Part shown: one piece after another, positions 43,332 to 51,500 of the stretch
Position numbering within the stretch: the first letter of the stretch is position 1
Layout: each line of letters opens with the position of its first letter
Assembly (NCBI RefSeq): GCF_015291725.1
Contig: NZ_CP030038.1
Coordinates: forward strand, 1,291,001 to 1,355,000
Reading direction: 5' to 3'
Origin: Bradyrhizobium sp. CCBAU 51765
GTDB lineage: Bacteria > Pseudomonadota > Alphaproteobacteria > Rhizobiales > Xanthobacteraceae
Length of the DNA stretch: 64,000 nucleotides
Translations under genes and position numbers: made by a program
Notes under the pieces: generated by a model
Told to the model about the DNA's origin: nothing
The model's input: only the letters and a program-made list of their open reading frames with translations
Databases searched by the model: none

Positions 43332-44303
43332 TCAATCGATCACGCCCAGCCTCGGAAACGCGTCCGGGGCGGCGGCCAGGATAGCGCGGGCGCGGGCGGA
43401 ATCGTCGTCCATCTGGCGGATCAGGGCCTCCAGGCTGTCGAATTTCAGCTCTTCGCGGATGAAGCCGATGAAGGCGCAGTCGAGGCGCTGCCCGTAGAGG
43501 TCGCCCTTGAAGTCGAACAGGAAGATCTCCAGGAGCGGGGCGCCATTGTCGAAGGTCGGACGGCGGCCGAAGCTGGCCACGCCGTCGAGCCGCCCGGCAC
43601 CGCGGCCGACCCGCACCGCGTAGATGCCGTGCTTGAGCCCGCAATTGGCGTCCAGGCGAATGTTGGCGGTGGGATAGCCGAGGTCGCGGCCGCGCTTTTC
43701 GCCATGGATGACCTCGCCCGTAATGAACCAGGGCCCGCCCAGCATGGTGGTCGCGTCGTCGAGCTGGCCCTCGGCGAGGGCGATCCGGATCGCGCTGGAG
43801 GAGACGGGCCGCTCGTCGATATCGACATGCGGTTGCACGTCGACCTCGATGCCGAGCCGGGGCGCCTCGTTGACGAGAAGGCTCGGCGAGCCGACCCGTC
43901 CCTTGCCGAAATGGAAGTCGTAACCGACCGCGATGCCGCTGACGCCGAGGCGCCCGATCAGGTCATGGTGAATGAAATCTTGCGCGCTGGTTCCGGCGCG
44001 CGCCTTGTCGAAGGTCATGACAACGGCGCCGGCCAGCCCGGTGCCGGCCAACAGCCGCAGCTTGGCCCGCTCGTCCGTCAGGCGGAATTGCGGGGTGTTG
44101 GGGCTGAAAAACCGCCGCGGATGCGGCTCGAAGGTCAATGCCAGCGCAGGGCGGCCATGCGTCCGGCCCATCTCCAGCGCTGCCGCGATCACCGCGCGAT
44201 GGCCAAGATGAACGCCGTCGAAATTGCCCATGGCGACCACGGCGCCCCTCGGAATCGCGGAATCCGGCGTTGTGTCGCGGATAACGGTAAAAGGCGGAGC
44301 CAT
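43332..44303 (-). CDS. ribF: bifunctional riboflavin kinase / FAD synthetase
   Basis: A 323-residue enzyme making FMN then FAD. The N-terminal FAD synthetase domain has GNFDGVHLGH (about residues 27-36), the nucleotidyl-transferase HxGH-like site, and SGIAVGYDFHFGKGRVGSP. The C-terminal kinase domain has RGRDLGYPTANIRLD (about 205-219), PTFDNGAPLLEIFLFDF. Length fits (about 310). No FMN riboswitch is visible upstream. It is convergent with the toxin-antitoxin pair and divergent from cheY. Confidence 0.95.
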   Translation of the reverse strand: MAPPFTVIRDTTPDSAIPRGAVVAMGNFDGVHLGHRAVIAAALEMGRTHGRPALALTFEPHPRRFFSPNTPQFRLTDERAKLRLLAGTGLAGAVVMTFDKARAGTSAQDFIHHDLIGRLGVSGIAVGYDFHFGKGRVGSPSLLVNEAPRLGIEVDVQPHVDIDERPVSSSAIRIALAEGQLDDATTMLGGPWFITGEVIHGEKRGRDLGYPTANIRLDANCGLKHGIYAVRVGRGAGRLDGVASFGRRPTFDNGAPLLEIFLFDFKGDLYGQRLDCAFIGFIREELKFDSLEALIRQMDDDSARARAILAAAPDAFPRLGVID

Positions 44304-44532
44304 CAGGGGAAATTCTCGAACCGGGCAGGACCGCCCGGACCGTGGCGCGACCGGCCTGACCGAGTCAAGCGGGGGGAGCGCAGAGATTGAACACGATTTC
44401 AGTCCTTTGGCGATGTCCGCAATTAACGCGCTGTTTAACGCCTTGATGCTAGTCCTTGAGGCGTGGAACTGCCGGGCTCCGGCTTGGCAGGTCCGATCCT
44501 AATATTCCTGGGTTTGCGTTGGGGGAGTCGAG

Positions 44533-44928
44533 ATGGCGGTTGATTTGTCGATGCCGGTTCTGGTGGTGGATGACTACAGCACCATGATCCGTATCATCCG
44601 GAATCTGCTGAAGCAGCTTGGCTTCGAGAACATCGATGATGCCAGCGACGGTTCGGCAGCGCTGAACAAGATGCGTGGCAAGAAATACGGGCTCGTGATC
44701 TCCGACTGGAACATGGAGCCGATGACGGGTTACGACCTCCTGCGCGAAGTCCGCGCGGATCCGAACCTCGCCACCACGCCTTTCATCATGATCACGGCGG
44801 AATCCAAGACCGAGAACGTGATCGCGGCCAAGAAGGCCGGCGTGAACAACTACATCGTCAAGCCGTTCAATGCGGCGACGCTGAAGACCAAGATCGAGGC
44901 GGTCTTCCCGGACATGGCGAGCGCGTAA
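44533..44928 (+). CDS. CheY-like single-domain response regulator
   Basis: A 131-residue receiver domain without an output domain. The acidic pair is VVDDYSTM (Asp 13-14), the phospho-acceptor is Asp 58 in ISDWNMEP, the switch Thr is in MITAES (about 89) and the Lys in IVKPFN (about 110). GGGGGAG lies about 5 bases before the ATG. The N-terminal MAVDLSMPVLVVDDYSTMIRI is close to chemotaxis CheY proteins. No chemotaxis genes are near it, so it is an orphan that may serve a distant cluster. A perfect hairpin follows at 44950-44973. Confidence 0.92.
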   Translation: MAVDLSMPVLVVDDYSTMIRIIRNLLKQLGFENIDDASDGSAALNKMRGKKYGLVISDWNMEPMTGYDLLREVRADPNLATTPFIMITAESKTENVIAAKKAGVNNYIVKPFNAATLKTKIEAVFPDMASA

Positions 44929-44949
44929 GCGCGATCGTGTCCCGGACAA

Positions 44950-44973
44950 GGCGCGTCACGCCAGTGACGCGCC
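44950..44973 (+). terminator. cheY terminator hairpin, T-tract missing beside the IS element
   Basis: GGCGCGTCAC and GTGACGCGCC form a perfect 10-base stem with a 4-base loop, 22 bases after the cheY stop. No T-tract follows; the IS110 element begins at once. A TTTT run (46164-46167) lies just past the far end of the element, suggesting that insertion separated stem and T-tract. Confidence 0.6.
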
Positions 44974-44981
44974 GGCAACTG

Positions 44982-45923
44982 TTATGTTGATGGTGCGATT
45001 TTATAGGGTTTTCGGTCGCGCAGCATTGCGTTGAGGATGGTCAGCAGCTTCCTTGCGACAGCAATGAGGGCGAGCTTTGCTGGTTTGCCGGCCAGACGGA
45101 GCCGGTCATAGAAGATTTTGAAGTGATCGGCGCGACGAACGGCGTTGAGAGCAGCCATGTAGAGGGCGTCGCGGACGCGCTTTCGTCCGCCGCCGATCTT
45201 GCGCTTGCCACGATAAGCCCCGCTATCGACATTGAAGGGAGCCAGGCCGGCAAGAGCGGCCACCTCCTTTGGCCCGAGACGCCCAAGTTCGGGCATCTGG
45301 GTGAGGAGTTGCATGCAAGCGACGGGTCCCACGCCGGGCACCGAGCGCATCAACTGTGCATCATTGGCAAGCTCCGGTTCGGCTTTGACGAGCGCATGAA
45401 TCTCAGTGTCGATTTCGGCGATCTCATCATTGAGGACCTCGATGAGGCGAGCGATGCGTTCCACCATGGCGCGGTCCTCGGCTTCGCTGCGGCGGTTCTT
45501 TTCCTGGGCCCTCATGGCAACCAGTTGGTCCCGCCGTTTTGCAAGCCTTGCCAAAGTGTTGCGAGCAGGCGTCGCGGCCTGCTCGGTGGCGGGCTTCATG
45601 GCGCGGGCAAAGGCCGCCAGCATCCGCGCATCGATCGGATCGGTCTTGGCGAGCTGGCCGCTGGCGCGGGCAAAGTCGCGGGCACGGGCCGGATTGATCC
45701 GGGCAAAGCGGATGCCGGCCCGATGCAGAGCCTCCCGAAGCTCGAGGTCATAGACCCCCGTAGCCTCGAAGACGATCAGCGCATCGCATCGCCAACGCGC
45801 CACCAGCTGTGTGATGGCCTGTGTCGCGTTGGCGATGCGTTCCGCTACGCCGATGGCCTCATCGAAAATATCAAGGTGATGTTTGGAGATGTCGATCCCG
45901 ACGCAACGAGAGGATATGATCAC
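44982..45923 (-). CDS. IS110 family transposase
   Basis: A 313-residue transposase. The N-terminal RuvC-like DEDD domain begins with GIDISKHHLDIF (first Asp about 11), then VFEATGVYDLEL (Glu about 53) and KTDPIDARMLA (Asp about 94 and 97). A coiled-coil linker with Arg/Glu (about 120-180) follows. The C-terminal Tnp domain has SVPGVGPVACMQLL and AGLAPFNVDSGAYRGKRKIG, with the catalytic Ser in DSGAYRG. Length and layout are intact, so it may be active. It runs opposite to cheY. Confidence 0.93.
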   Translation of the reverse strand: MIISSRCVGIDISKHHLDIFDEAIGVAERIANATQAITQLVARWRCDALIVFEATGVYDLELREALHRAGIRFARINPARARDFARASGQLAKTDPIDARMLAAFARAMKPATEQAATPARNTLARLAKRRDQLVAMRAQEKNRRSEAEDRAMVERIARLIEVLNDEIAEIDTEIHALVKAEPELANDAQLMRSVPGVGPVACMQLLTQMPELGRLGPKEVAALAGLAPFNVDSGAYRGKRKIGGGRKRVRDALYMAALNAVRRADHFKIFYDRLRLAGKPAKLALIAVARKLLTILNAMLRDRKPYKIAPST

Positions 45924-46060
45924 GGTGCCTGTCCCTGTGATGCGAGGTCTGTTGACGCAGCCTCGTGCAACTGTTCAGGTTGATAGATGGAACGGGCGGG
46001 AGACCGAGCCGGCTCACGGCGTCAAGCGCCAAGGACCCAACGGCTTCCCGCCCACCATCA
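45924..46060 (-). ncRNA. candidate IS110 bridge RNA in the element's leader
   Basis: Three stems in a row upstream of the transposase start, on the transposase strand. GGGCGGGA/TCCCGCCC (45994-46001 with 46046-46053) is a perfect 8-base stem enclosing 44 bases with a small GGCG-TCAA-GCGCC hairpin. GCACGAGG/CCTCGC is next, then ATCACAGG/CCGTGAT. IS110 elements are known to encode a bridge RNA in this position. Its two guide loops are not identified, so this is a candidate only; the exact ends are unknown. Confidence 0.5.
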
Positions 46061-46169
46061 TCATGCCAGACTTCCCAGACACAGGGACCCAGTCCATCCA
46101 CGATATCGCTTGTGGCTTATGGGCCCCGGCTCTGCAGCCCTTCGAGCTGCGTCCGGGGCACGACATTTT

Positions 46170-47024
46170 CTACCACTTCAATTCGCGCATCAGCGCCTTC
46201 GGCGGGTGGCCGAACAATTCCACGACCGATGTCGGGTCGAGCTGGTCAAGACCCTCGAACTCCTCGGCATGGATGCCGCGGGTCACGAACAGGCAGTCGA
46301 TGCCGAATTCGCGCGCGCCGGTCAGGTCGGTGCGGACGGAATCCCCGATCGCCAGCACCTTCTTGCGGTCGATCTGGTTGCCCTGGCGTTCCCCGGCGAG
46401 TGACATGGCGCGCTCGTAGATCGGCCGGTGCGGCTTGCCATAGAAGATCACCTCGCCGCCGAGCTCGCGGTAGAGCTCAGCGATCGCTCCGGCGCAATAG
46501 ATCAGCCGGTCACCGCGTTCCACCACGATGTCGGGGTTGGCGCAGACCAGCGTCAGCTTGCGCTCGCGTGCCTTCAGCATCATGCCGCGATAGTCTTCCG
46601 CCGTCTCGGTCTCGTCGTCATAGAGGCCGGTGCAGACGATGTAGTCGGCTTCCTCCAGCGGCGCGGTCACGGCATCGAGGCCGCGGTAGATCGAGTTGTC
46701 GCGCTCGGGGCCGAGCCAGAACATCTTGCGGCCGGGATGCTCGGCGACATAGAGCCTGGTCAGGTCGCCTGAAGATACGATCGCGTCGTAGGTCTCATCG
46801 GGGACACCGAGCTTGCGCAATTGCCGCTGGACCGAGTCGGCCGGGCGCGGCGCGTTGGTGATCAGGATCACTGTACCGCCGCGGCTGCGATAAGTGTGCA
46901 GCGCCTCGCAGGCTTCGGGGAAGGCTTCCAGTCCGTTGTGGACCACGCCCCAGATGTCGCTGAGCACGACGTCCACACCGCCCACGAGCTCGCGCAGGCC
47001 TTCGGCAAAATGCAGCGTGGTCAT
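46170..47024 (-). CDS. TIGR01459-type HAD superfamily hydrolase
   Basis: A 284-residue HAD phosphatase of the NagD-like class IIA (TIGR01459 type). Motif I reads SDIWGVVHNG (Asp 23), with Trp where many HADs have the second Asp, as usual in this subfamily. Motif II is VILITNAPRPADSV, and motif IV is VLAIGDSVRTDLTGA (about 222-236). The cap region lies between. The 2-phosphoglycolate- or nucleotide-type substrate is unknown. It stands 16 bases beyond the EAL gene start region on the same strand and may be co-transcribed with it. Confidence 0.85.
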   Translation of the reverse strand: MTTLHFAEGLRELVGGVDVVLSDIWGVVHNGLEAFPEACEALHTYRSRGGTVILITNAPRPADSVQRQLRKLGVPDETYDAIVSSGDLTRLYVAEHPGRKMFWLGPERDNSIYRGLDAVTAPLEEADYIVCTGLYDDETETAEDYRGMMLKARERKLTLVCANPDIVVERGDRLIYCAGAIAELYRELGGEVIFYGKPHRPIYERAMSLAGERQGNQIDRKKVLAIGDSVRTDLTGAREFGIDCLFVTRGIHAEEFEGLDQLDPTSVVELFGHPPKALMRELKW

Positions 47025-47039
47025 GATCTGCGCGGTCGA

Positions 47040-48506
47040 TCAGATGCGGCGCGCGAGCGCCGCGTTGCCGGTGATGCGTTGTGGCGGAGGCGCAGAAGAC
47101 GTCGCGCCTGAGCTGGGTGTGCCGGAGCCATGAGGTCCCTGAATGTCTTTCGTCTGGTTCGGCGGGGCCCCGGCGGTAGCAGATGCCCCCTCCGGCCGCA
47201 ATGGCCGCGGCGGCGCGAACAGGAACCCCTGTCCGAAGCGCACATCGTAATCGAGCAGGTCGACCACCGCGCGCTCGCCCTCGATCCGCTCGGCGATCAG
47301 GTCGATGCCGAAGCGGCCGAGCAGGTCGGAGAGATCGGAGGGGTGGATGTCCGAGGTCGAGGCCTGCCTGGGATCGAGCAGCAGCGTGGCCGGCACCTTG
47401 ATGAAGCGCACCCCGCGATCAGCCAGTTCGCGCGGCTCGATGCGCAGATCCGTGACATGGTCGATCGAGAAACGGAAGCCGCGCTGGGCGAGCGCCGCGA
47501 GATTCTCGGTCTCGGCCGGGCCGAGATTGCGGAACGTCGACTGCTTGAACTCCAGCACCAGGGAGGGCGCCAGCGCCCGGTTGGCTTCGAGGAAGTCGAG
47601 GCATTGCGCGAAGGTGGTGGAATTGCCGAGCGTGGAGGCTGCGAGGTTGCAGAACACGCCGACGTCCTTGTTGCGCACCATCAGGCGCCGCAGCACCTGC
47701 ACGCAGCGCAGCATCACCATGTTGTCGATGCGGCCGATCAAGCCCGAAGCTTCCGCGATGCTGATGAACTCCTCGGCGGCGATCAGCTGGTCGTGCTCGT
47801 CGCGCAGGCGCGTCACCGCCTCGTAGAACCGCACCTTGCGCTGCGGCAGCGTCACCATCGGCTGCAGGAATATGTCGATGCGGTTCTCGTCGATTGCATT
47901 GCGCAGCGTCGCCAGCATCTGGGTCTGGCTGCGTCCGTTGCCGGTCTGAACCGGGGTGGCGGGCTGGGCCTGGACCGCCGGCGCCGGCCGGGGCGGCACG
48001 GGAGGCGGGGGAGCGGCGACCGGCTTCTCCTCGAAGGGGGCAGCCAGATCGATCGGCGTCTCCGGCTCGGGCCTCATGACCGGGGCGGGGGCCGGCGCGT
48101 GACCGGCCAGCAGATCCTCATGGGCCGACACGGTGGTGGCAAGCTGCCTGACCAATCCGCCGAGTTCGTTGATCTCGCCGATCACCGACTGGACGCGGTC
48201 GGAGTTGGCCGAATTGGACGAGGCGATGCGGCCCTCGATCGCGGCGAGCCGGCGGCCGAACTCGGCCACCTGCCGGGCGAGGTCGGCGGTGCCCCGCGAG
48301 AGGTCGGCGATCTGCCCGCCGACGTCGCTGCGGTCGCGCAGCCGCATCGACACGGCGTTGTAGAGGATCAGGAACGTCAGCGCGGTCAGCGCGACGATGG
48401 CCGATTCCGTTCCGCTGATGCCGGCGACCGAATAGAGCACGAGCCCGAGCGAGGCCGCGACCAGGACCATGCAGATGGCGATGAAAATCGTCGAAATGCG
48501 AATCAT
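47040..48506 (-). CDS. membrane-anchored degenerate EAL domain protein
   Basis: A 488-residue protein. Two hydrophobic helices (about residues 5-27 and 36-52) are followed by a coiled-coil (60-130), a Pro/Ala linker (135-190) and an EAL domain (about 195-435). The EAL motif reads YEAVTRL. The second Glu site is VLEFKQS in place of ELTE, and the DDFG motif reads SIDHVTD, so the first Asp is lost. It is probably not an active c-di-GMP phosphodiesterase but a c-di-GMP or partner-binding protein. The C-terminal tail (440-488) is low complexity. Confidence 0.87.
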   Translation of the reverse strand: MIRISTIFIAICMVLVAASLGLVLYSVAGISGTESAIVALTALTFLILYNAVSMRLRDRSDVGGQIADLSRGTADLARQVAEFGRRLAAIEGRIASSNSANSDRVQSVIGEINELGGLVRQLATTVSAHEDLLAGHAPAPAPVMRPEPETPIDLAAPFEEKPVAAPPPPVPPRPAPAVQAQPATPVQTGNGRSQTQMLATLRNAIDENRIDIFLQPMVTLPQRKVRFYEAVTRLRDEHDQLIAAEEFISIAEASGLIGRIDNMVMLRCVQVLRRLMVRNKDVGVFCNLAASTLGNSTTFAQCLDFLEANRALAPSLVLEFKQSTFRNLGPAETENLAALAQRGFRFSIDHVTDLRIEPRELADRGVRFIKVPATLLLDPRQASTSDIHPSDLSDLLGRFGIDLIAERIEGERAVVDLLDYDVRFGQGFLFAPPRPLRPEGASATAGAPPNQTKDIQGPHGSGTPSSGATSSAPPPQRITGNAALARRI

Positions 48507-48777
48507 GCCGCGCGTTATGCCTCAAGAGCTGACTGCTTCACCGGGAAAACACGGGTCGCGCTCCAACCCGTCACGGCTCATGCTCCCCCAAGCAATGCAT
48601 GACCCTAACATCATTGTTGATTCGAGGGGATAGTGAGTGTCTGGCAGCCTGCATCAGGCCCGCTGCGGCTCCGTCCGGAAATCAAGGCGCTCTCAGCGTA
48701 AAATAACGCTGCTCTCAAGGCCAGCGGGCCGCATGCGCCCTATCGTCCCGGCGTTTTCAACCCCAGGAGATTTGCCC

Positions 48778-49617
48778 ATGTCGATATCCGCAGCCCTGAA
48801 ACAGCCCACACCCCCGCCTGACCTTGCCGCCGTCAAGCAGCGCCAGCACGGCGCCTGGTCGTCGGGCGACTATGCCGTTGTCGGCACCACCTTGCAGATC
48901 GTCGGCGAACAGCTCTGTGAGGCAATCGACTTGCGCGCCGGCAGCAAGGTGCTTGACGTCGCCGCCGGCAACGGCAATGCGACGCTGGCTGCGGCGCGGC
49001 GCTGGTGTGACGTCACGTCCACCGACTACGTGCCGGCATTGCTCGAGCGCGGGCAGGAGCGCGCGGCGGCCGAACATCTCAAGGTCGAGTTCCGCGAGGC
49101 GGATGCCGAAGCGTTGCCGTTTGCCGATGCCACCTTTGACGTCGTGCTCTCGACCTTCGGCGTGATGTTCACACCGGATCAGGACAAGGCCGCCTCCGAG
49201 CTCGCGCGGGTCTGCAGATCCGGAGGCAAAATCGGCCTCGCCAACTGGACGCCGCAAGGTTTCATCGGCCAGCTATTCAAGACCATCGGCCAGCATTTGC
49301 CGCCGCCGGCGGGGGTGAAGTCACCGGCGCTGTGGGGCACGGCTGCGCGGCTGGAAGAGATGTTCGGAAGCCAGGCTTCCGAGATCGCCGCCGAGCCGCG
49401 CATGTTCGTGTTCCGCTATCGCTCGCCGGACCACTGGCTCGACATCTTCAAGACCTTCTACGGGCCTACGCTGAAGGCGTTTGCCGCGCTCGACGAGAGT
49501 GGCCAGGCTGCGCTGAAGCGCGATCTCCTGGCGCTGCTCGGGGAGTTCAACCACGCCGACGACGGCACGATCGTGGTGCACAGCGAATATCTGGAAGCCG
49601 TGATCACCAAGCGCTGA
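48778..49617 (+). CDS. class I SAM-dependent methyltransferase
   Basis: A 279-residue methyltransferase of the UbiE/type-11 group. Motif I is VLDVAAGNGNATLAAAR (about residues 60-76). STDYVPALLERGQERA gives the acidic end of strand 2 (Asp about 83). FREADAEALPFADATFDVVL is motif II-III (about 105-124). The substrate is unknown. AGGAG lies 7 bases before the chosen ATG; the longer open frame from 48637 has no start signal. It is a single gene, divergent from the EAL gene. Confidence 0.87.
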   Translation: MSISAALKQPTPPPDLAAVKQRQHGAWSSGDYAVVGTTLQIVGEQLCEAIDLRAGSKVLDVAAGNGNATLAAARRWCDVTSTDYVPALLERGQERAAAEHLKVEFREADAEALPFADATFDVVLSTFGVMFTPDQDKAASELARVCRSGGKIGLANWTPQGFIGQLFKTIGQHLPPPAGVKSPALWGTAARLEEMFGSQASEIAAEPRMFVFRYRSPDHWLDIFKTFYGPTLKAFAALDESGQAALKRDLLALLGEFNHADDGTIVVHSEYLEAVITKR

Positions 49618-49661
49618 TGGCCCAAGATGCGGTCGGGCCGGCTCCGGCCTGACCGCACCGA

Positions 49662-50792
49662 TCAAAATGGCGCGGTGGCGCCGACCGTATCGGCCGAGAC
49701 GGCTTCGCGGCTGCCGAGCGGTTTCGGCTGCCCGGTGGTCGTGTCGCGCAGCGTCTGCCGCTCGATCTCCGAGTTCAGCTCGGCGCCGAACATGATGACG
49801 ATCGCCGACATCCACATCCACATCATCAGGCCGATCGCAGCACCGAGAGAGCCGTAGGTCGCGTTGTAATTGGCGAATTCCGAGAGGTACCAGGAGAGCA
49901 GGGCCGAACCGGCGATCCAGAGGATCGCGGCCGTCACGGCGCCGAGGCTCAGCCATTGCCAGCGCGGCGCATCACGGCTGGGAGCGAAGCGGTAGAGGAT
50001 GGCGAGTGCGACGAGCAGGATCAGGAACAGGAGCGGCCATCGTGCCAGCGCCACGATCAGCTTGCTTTCAGGCGCCAGGCCGAGATGATTGAGCGCAAGC
50101 GGGAAGGCGACAACGGCCCCCACCATCAACAGCAGCGCTACGATGCCGCCGACGGTAAAGGCCAGCGAGACCACGTTCAGCCGGACGAAGCTGCGCTTCT
50201 CGCGTTCCTCGTAGGCGACGTTGAGGGCGTCGAAGATCGCCTTGACACCGGCATTGGCGCTCCAGATCGCAAGCAGCAGGCCGAACAGGAACGTGACACC
50301 CAGCGTGGCGGTGCCGTTCGACACCACGCGCGCAACCTGGTCCTCGACGATCTGGAACGAGCCCTCGGGCAGCATGGTCGCAAGCGTGTGGAGGTTGGCG
50401 CTGATCGTCGCCGGGTTGGCGAACAGCCCATAAGAGGAGACGAGCGCCGTGACTGCGGGGAAGATGGCGAGCAGCCCGAAGAAGACGACGCCGCCCGCCG
50501 TCGCGAGCAGGCGATCCTCGTCGATGCGCTGATAGGTCCGCCAGAAGATATCCTTCCATCCCGCCCAGGGGATCGTGAACGGGCTCTTCGCCTGGCGGCC
50601 CCGGCCGGGCTGCGTCGCCGCGCTGGCCGGGTGCGTTTCCGGTGAGCTCGCTTCGCCGTTGCGGTGGTCTTGCGGGGGCCCCGGCCGGATCAGTCCCGAA
50701 TCCTGAAAGTAGCGCTCCGCCGTCAGCACGAAGACGGCCGTCGCCGCCACCAGCAGCCAGGAGTCGATCTGCTCGGAGCGCCGCGCCGGCAT
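49662..50792 (-). CDS. YihY/virulence factor BrkB family membrane protein
   Basis: A 376-residue inner-membrane protein of the YihY/BrkB family. Residues 1-100 are a hydrophilic start with one possible helix (SWLLVAATAVFVLTA) and a Pro/Arg linker. The family domain (about 85-345) has FWRTYQRIDEDRLLATAGGV VFFGLLAIFP and several further helices, with the GVKAIFDALNVAYEEREKRSF block. It overlaps the stop of the holin-like gene. The family was once called RNase BN; its actual function is unclear. Confidence 0.85.
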   Translation of the reverse strand: MPARRSEQIDSWLLVAATAVFVLTAERYFQDSGLIRPGPPQDHRNGEASSPETHPASAATQPGRGRQAKSPFTIPWAGWKDIFWRTYQRIDEDRLLATAGGVVFFGLLAIFPAVTALVSSYGLFANPATISANLHTLATMLPEGSFQIVEDQVARVVSNGTATLGVTFLFGLLLAIWSANAGVKAIFDALNVAYEEREKRSFVRLNVVSLAFTVGGIVALLLMVGAVVAFPLALNHLGLAPESKLIVALARWPLLFLILLVALAILYRFAPSRDAPRWQWLSLGAVTAAILWIAGSALLSWYLSEFANYNATYGSLGAAIGLMMWMWMSAIVIMFGAELNSEIERQTLRDTTTGQPKPLGSREAVSADTVGATAPF

Positions 50793-51409
50793 CACGCATC
50801 CAGACTGTGCCTGTGGCGCCGCCGGCGGGCGGCCGTCAACCCGACCAAGCCGACGGCTGCGAGCATCAGGCCGAGCTGCACGGGGCGGTTGGCGCGGGCC
50901 GGCCAGGCCTTGCCGTGATAAGCCTTGCCGTCATCAACCTTGCTGTCCTGACCGCGTTCACCCGGCGCAAGCGGCACGAGGGGAATCGTCGTTGCGACCT
51001 CCTTTACCGCCTGCTTGACCGTTCCACGTGGGATCCGCGGCGTCGCGACCGCCACGCGCAGACGGCTCGCAAGCGGCACGATCGGCTTGGCCTTGCGTTT
51101 CATCTGCGCCATTGCCACCCCGGCACAGACCGCAGCCAGCGCCAGCAGCAGGGCGCCGACGGCACCAAATCCCCAGAATTGGCCGTAAGTGATCGCGATC
51201 CAGCGGTACAGGGCGATCAGTCCGACGAAAAATGCTGCGACAACGAACAGGCCCGCGACCGCGAACAGTCCGCCGGCCACCGCGTAAGATGTCATTCTGC
51301 CGGTTGCGCGGCCGGTCTGGTCACGCAAATAGGATTGAGCGGCGCGTTTGACGTGATTGAGCTTGAGCGCCATGCCGGCGCGCAGCAATTCGCCCGATGG
51401 CGCGAGCAT
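50792..51409 (-). CDS. phage-holin-family (DUF1469-like) membrane protein
   Basis: A 205-residue protein with two strong membrane helices in tandem (about residues 45-70 and 80-105: SYAVAGGLFAVAGLFVVAAF and FWGFGAVGALLLALAAVCAG). A third hydrophobic stretch near the C-terminus (QLGLMLAAVGLVGLTA) is followed by an RRRRHRH tail. The middle is charged and possibly cytoplasmic. AGGA is 8 bases before the start. It overlaps the YihY gene, so the two membrane proteins are probably made together. Assigned on shape and sequence pattern; function unknown. Confidence 0.7.
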   Translation of the reverse strand: MLAPSGELLRAGMALKLNHVKRAAQSYLRDQTGRATGRMTSYAVAGGLFAVAGLFVVAAFFVGLIALYRWIAITYGQFWGFGAVGALLLALAAVCAGVAMAQMKRKAKPIVPLASRLRVAVATPRIPRGTVKQAVKEVATTIPLVPLAPGERGQDSKVDDGKAYHGKAWPARANRPVQLGLMLAAVGLVGLTAARRRRHRHSLDA

Positions 51410-51500
51410 GCGGACATCCTCCGAGAGCGAGAAAATTCCTCGGGGGATGAACGTGGCGGTATTTGACTTGTTCCGACGGAGCGGGATCCGCCGTGCTGAA

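Larger units (their letters stand above)
44974..46162 (-). mobile_element. IS110-family insertion sequence (ends approximate)
   Basis: An element of roughly 1.2 kb between cheY and the HAD phosphatase gene. It carries one IS110-type transposase, with almost no DNA beyond its stop and about 240 bases of non-coding leader ahead of its start. GCAACTGTT occurs at the left edge (44976-44984) and within the leader (45967-45975), each followed by a GTTGAT. No long terminal inverted repeats are seen, as expected for the family. The limits are inferred from the hairpin at 44950-44973 and the start of the flanking gene's end region. Confidence 0.65.

Noticed and set aside
44423..44439. TTAA...TTAAC pair upstream of cheY as a CtrA box
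   Set aside because: The spacing is eight bases, not seven, and the flanks do not improve it. It may be a half-site pair but not a confident box.
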